Shown piece by piece: positions 61,624 to 64,000 of a stretch of 64,000 nt of DNA. The stretch spans positions 1-64,000 of the forward strand of contig JAIBDY010000001.1 in the NCBI GenBank assembly GCA_024685995.1, given 5' to 3'. The notes below the pieces were generated by a model, which searched no databases, had not been told where the DNA came from, and saw only the letters and a list, made by a program, of their open reading frames with translations. Both the position numbers and the translations under genes were made by a program. Each line of letters opens with the position of its first letter. Position 1 is the first letter of the stretch. Origin of the DNA: Piscirickettsiaceae bacterium. GTDB lineage: Bacteria > Pseudomonadota > Gammaproteobacteria > Nitrosococcales > Methylophagaceae.

Positions 61624-62075
61624 AATATTTCTCCACTTGTATCATAGGCCAGTTACGGCTCGATCAATGTCAGAGTGAATCAACTGATGACTTAATTGTA
61701 CTCCCGAAAGTTATCTTGCGATCCCTTTATTGTCGGTTCTCAACTGCTTTTCTCTTTGCCAGTATTGTTCGCTATCAGACTGATCAAGTTGTTCAGTCTA
61801 GTTTCTAAAATACGCGGTCACCGATATCGGTATACAGGGCCATCACGCAACATCAATATCTTTAGACCCGCGTGCGCTGCTAATTATGTTCACACATAAA
61901 CGATTTACCTCGGCTTGGGCCACGTTAAGCTGGGCATCCCAAGCTGCCATCGCAACAAAAAAGAATAATTGCAAGTCACTCAAGCAATCAAACTTTTTTG
62001 CCGCGATGGCATCTCTTTAGCTAACTGACTTCGTTAAGACAACTTCATTGAAATAAAGAAATCACGCCACCGTTA
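61624..62075. other. 452-base intergenic region with large hairpin
   Basis: Between the alcohol dehydrogenase and MAPEG genes, both on the minus strand. It holds no conserved gene that I recognise. It contains a strong inverted repeat at 61945-62011 and, overlapping it on the minus strand, an open stretch of about 60 codons ending near 61842 without a good start codon, which may be a gene remnant. The promoter of the dehydrogenase must lie near its right-hand edge of 61624-61700. Confidence 0.5.
61945..62011. repeat. Long imperfect inverted repeat, large hairpin
   Basis: The 19 bases at 61945-61963 and 61993-62011 are inverted copies differing at two positions, and inside the loop ATTGC (61968-61972) pairs with GCAAT (61984-61988), so the whole element can fold as a two-part hairpin of 67 bases. 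An A6/T6 run lies in the arms. It might be a terminator of the MAPEG transcript or a mobile repeat unit; no second copy was found in this window. Confidence 0.6.
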
Positions 62076-62471
62076 TTACATCAAACCTAAAGCGGTCATA
62101 CCTAAAAGCAGTTGACATGCAAAGCCAACTGCAAAGGCCAATGTTCTGATCAGTGGGATACCAAATGTGTAAACAATATAATGCGTCACACGTGCCCAGA
62201 AATAGACCATACAAGCCAACGTTGTCATTTCATTGCTCGTTCCAGATAGGTGTACGACAAATACCAGCGGGGCAAACACGACTAAATTCTCAACCGCATT
62301 ACTATGGGCTTTTTTCATCCGGTCTGCCCAAGGTGACAATGGTAATGGGCTTTCAGGATAACCAACTGTGTCCAAAAGGCCTCTTACCCCGATCGTATTC
62401 AAAATATACAATACCCACATTACACCCGTGAATAAACTCACCCATGTTAAATACATTAGTTCCATTGTCAT
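62076..62471 (-). CDS. MAPEG family membrane protein
   Basis: A 131-residue protein with four hydrophobic segments, as in the MAPEG family (membrane-associated proteins in eicosanoid and glutathione metabolism). The features are KKAHSNAVENLVVFAPLVF and YFWARVTHYIVYTFGIPLIRTLAF, which carry the Arg/Asn/Glu residues of the glutathione-binding site. AGGAG lies seven bases before the ATG. Bacterial members have glutathione transferase or peroxidase activity in some cases; the activity here is not known. Confidence 0.9.
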   Translation of the reverse strand: MTMELMYLTWVSLFTGVMWVLYILNTIGVRGLLDTVGYPESPLPLSPWADRMKKAHSNAVENLVVFAPLVFVVHLSGTSNEMTTLACMVYFWARVTHYIVYTFGIPLIRTLAFAVGFACQLLLGMTALGLM

Positions 62472-62590
62472 TCGCTATCTCCTGATTAATACTGATTTAT
62501 GATTGCATTAGAGTCCGCCTTTGATTGGCGATACTCGTCATGGCTCGTTACATACTGACATAACAGCGAGGTTATGCCGCCAGATCAAAT

Positions 62591-62611
62591 AAAAAATCGC
62601 TTCGATTTTTA
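62591..62611 (-). terminator. Terminator-like hairpin downstream of ppk2
   Basis: AAAAATCG (62592-62599) and CGATTTTT (62603-62610) pair around CTT; on the minus strand the arm runs into TTTTTTATTT. It lies about 40 bases past the ppk2 stop. The stem is AT-rich and so only moderately stable. Confidence 0.5.
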
Positions 62612-62648
62612 TTCTGACCATTTAGTATAGATAAATAATATCGTACAA

Positions 62649-63527
62649 TCAATATGCATCATTAAGGCGGTTTTTATACTCCTCAAAACGGGCTTTGACC
62701 GTGTCATCGACCGTTGGGTAATGTAAATCAAGCGATTGCATTGTTTTTAAAATGATTTCAGCAACTTTGAGCCGCATAAAAGGTTTATTGTCTGCAGGAA
62801 TAGCATACCAAGGTGCCCAAGGACGAGAAGTCTCTCTCAACGCAATATCAAAAGCATGCATATAACTATCCCAGTAGTCACGTTGATCGATATCAGCTTC
62901 TGAAAACTTCCAATGCTTATCTGGTTCTTTCAAGCGAGATAAAAAACGGTTTTTTTGCTCATCTTTCGATACATTCAACCAAAATTTAATCACGACCGTG
63001 CCATTTGTCGCAATATGCTTTTCCATCTCATTAATAGAGTTATAACGACTCTGCCACAGCGTGTCCATATTGATATTGGGTAATCGTTGTAAGTTAATGA
63101 TATCGGGATGAACACGCGCCACTAACACTTCTTCATAATGACTACGGTTAAAGATGCCAATACGTCCACGCTCGGGGAGGGCTTTATTACTACGCCATAA
63201 GAAATCATGATCCAGTTCAGCAGTGCTCGGCTTTTTAAAAGAATGTACCTGACAGCCAGCAGGGTTTAATCCCCTAGTCACCGCTCGAATCGTACTGTCC
63301 TTGCCGCCCGCATCCATTGCTTGAAAAACCAGCAAAATGGAGTGATGGTCATGGGCGTACATCATCTGTTGAAGCGCATCAATTTCTGCAACGATTTCTT
63401 TTAACTGCTTTTTACAAGCCTTTTTTGTCGGTACCTCACCATACGCATCCGCAGAAGTATGTGTTTGAGCAATATTGAAATGCCCATCAAAAGGCACTAA
63501 AAAAGGGCTTTTCACGAACGACTTCAT
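62649..63527 (-). CDS. ppk2: Polyphosphate kinase 2 family protein
   Basis: A 292-residue PPK2-fold enzyme. It transfers phosphate between polyphosphate and nucleoside mono- or diphosphates. Walker A is FQAMDAGGKDST (about 69-80) and Walker B-like and lid features appear in GRIGIFNRSHYEEVLVARVHP; HSFKKPSTAELDHDFLWR is diagnostic of the group. ATG at 63527 is chosen over an in-frame TTG. The sub-class (nucleotide specificity) cannot be decided. With ppk1 at 37-39 kb the window holds both polyphosphate-making and polyphosphate-using routes. Confidence 0.92.
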   Translation of the reverse strand: MKSFVKSPFLVPFDGHFNIAQTHTSADAYGEVPTKKACKKQLKEIVAEIDALQQMMYAHDHHSILLVFQAMDAGGKDSTIRAVTRGLNPAGCQVHSFKKPSTAELDHDFLWRSNKALPERGRIGIFNRSHYEEVLVARVHPDIINLQRLPNINMDTLWQSRYNSINEMEKHIATNGTVVIKFWLNVSKDEQKNRFLSRLKEPDKHWKFSEADIDQRDYWDSYMHAFDIALRETSRPWAPWYAIPADNKPFMRLKVAEIILKTMQSLDLHYPTVDDTVKARFEEYKNRLNDAY

Positions 63528-63567
63528 CTCTCTCAAACTCCAAGTTATTTAAGAATTTGGTGCAAAC

Positions 63568-64000
63568 CTAACCATGCTCAGCTACCTCTGATTTTTTGCC
63601 CATTCGTAATAAGCTATAACCCAAAACACCAGATGCAAAAGAACCTAACAAAATAGCCAGTTTATCGGTAAATTGGAATGCTTGATCATCAACAAAGGCC
63701 AATGATGCAATAAATAAACTCATCGTGAAGCCGATACCTGTTAATACCGATACGCCGTAGAGTTGCATCCAGTTACTGCCTTCGGGCAATACGGCCAATT
63801 TTAGTTTAATCGCAATATAACTAAACCCAAACACGCCTAATTGCTTACCGACAAATAAGCCAAGCATAATACCTAAAGGAACCTGACTGGTCATTTGTGT
63901 CAGTGATATTTCGGTCACATTCACCCCAGCATTCACAAAAGCAAACAAAGGCAAAATCAAAAAAGCCACCCAGAAATGTAAGTCATGCTCCAACTCTTTC
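63568..64000 (-). CDS. nhaA: Na+/H+ antiporter NhaA, C-terminal part (cut by window edge)
   Basis: The visible residues are the C-terminal third of NhaA: LEHDLHFWVAFLILPLFAFVNAGV (typical of transmembrane helix VIII-IX region), VGKQLGVFGFSY and GIGFTMSLFIASLAF, followed by the last helix and a short basic tail. The codon at the apparent start is TTG inside the sequence K-E-L-E-H, and the frame is still open at the window edge, so the 5' two thirds of the gene lie beyond 64000. NhaA exchanges Na+ for H+ and fits a marine or alkaline habitat. Confidence 0.9.
   Translation of the reverse strand, partial: KELEHDLHFWVAFLILPLFAFVNAGVNVTEISLTQMTSQVPLGIMLGLFVGKQLGVFGFSYIAIKLKLAVLPEGSNWMQLYGVSVLTGIGFTMSLFIASLAFVDDQAFQFTDKLAILLGSFASGVLGYSLLRMGKKSEVAEHG

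Noticed and set aside
1-64000. CRISPR arrays, insertion sequences, prophage and tRNA/rRNA genes
   Set aside because: No regularly spaced repeats, transposase or integrase motifs, or cloverleaf-like stretches were found on reading both strands of the intergenic regions.

Overview
The window is a 64 kb stretch of ordinary, densely coded chromosome from a gammaproteobacterium. Markers for this are the fused RlmKL methyltransferase, RapA, DbpA, YoaA, HrpA, DarP, YhbY and YcgN. A formaldehyde-activating-enzyme homologue and general protein similarity suggest a marine methylotroph of the Methylophaga/Piscirickettsiaceae type; that placement is inference. I see no rRNA or tRNA gene, insertion sequence, prophage or CRISPR array.

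Layout from left to right. 0.3-2.5 kb: nfeD-slipin membrane protease pair. 2.6-7.4 kb: a DUF5677-like gene and gcvT-gcvP, translationally coupled, without gcvH. 7.6-9.6 kb: a run of small plus-strand genes (pterin carbinolamine dehydratase, DUF6494-like, DUF2237, VOC, DUF3010). 9.6-13.5 kb: a minus-strand operon of an unknown protein, LemA, a GIDE-domain protein with an EF-hand loop, and YoaA helicase. 13.6-16.5 kb: a Fae homologue lacking the catalytic histidine and followed by a 40-bp perfect palindrome, then a truncated haemoglobin, a CinA-like protein and an AEC transporter. 16.7-19.3 kb: lapD-lapG biofilm control pair. 19.5-23.9 kb: RND efflux pump. 24-31.4 kb: dbpA-rapA followed by a retropepsin-like protease, an inactive-transglutaminase/7TM protein and a RimK-like ATP-grasp ligase. 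31.5-36.9 kb: assorted small genes, DUF445, M18 aminopeptidase, YcgN and a divergent DUF6231-like gene whose start codon overlaps that of ycgN. 37-40 kb: ppk1 and an orphan parA. 40-47 kb: rlmKL, yhbY, a pentapeptide-repeat protein and hrpA. 47.2-50.5 kb: a glycine-zipper protein, then a cytochrome c-PepSY-response regulator-sensor kinase operon. 50.5-57.4 kb: darP and a seven-gene arsenosugar biosynthesis operon. 57.5-64 kb: usp-sulP, a lipoprotein of the NTF2 fold, an alcohol dehydrogenase, MAPEG, ppk2 and the 3' part of nhaA, cut by the window edge.

The most system-like regions are these: the arsenosugar operon (flavoprotein, TVP38, ArsS, ArsM-like, two glycosyltransferases and a membrane di-iron hydroxylase that might lead towards arsenolipids); the ATP-grasp/7TM/retropepsin trio, whose substrate is not established; the LemA-GIDE-YoaA operon; and ppk1 joined to a lone ParA ATPase. 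Smaller oddities are two nine-base G:C homopolymers inside genes, a hairpin occupying the ribosome-binding region of dbpA, and several proteins that have lost catalytic residues (Fae-like, LapD, rhodanese). Functions are read from motifs and gene order only; no database search was possible.
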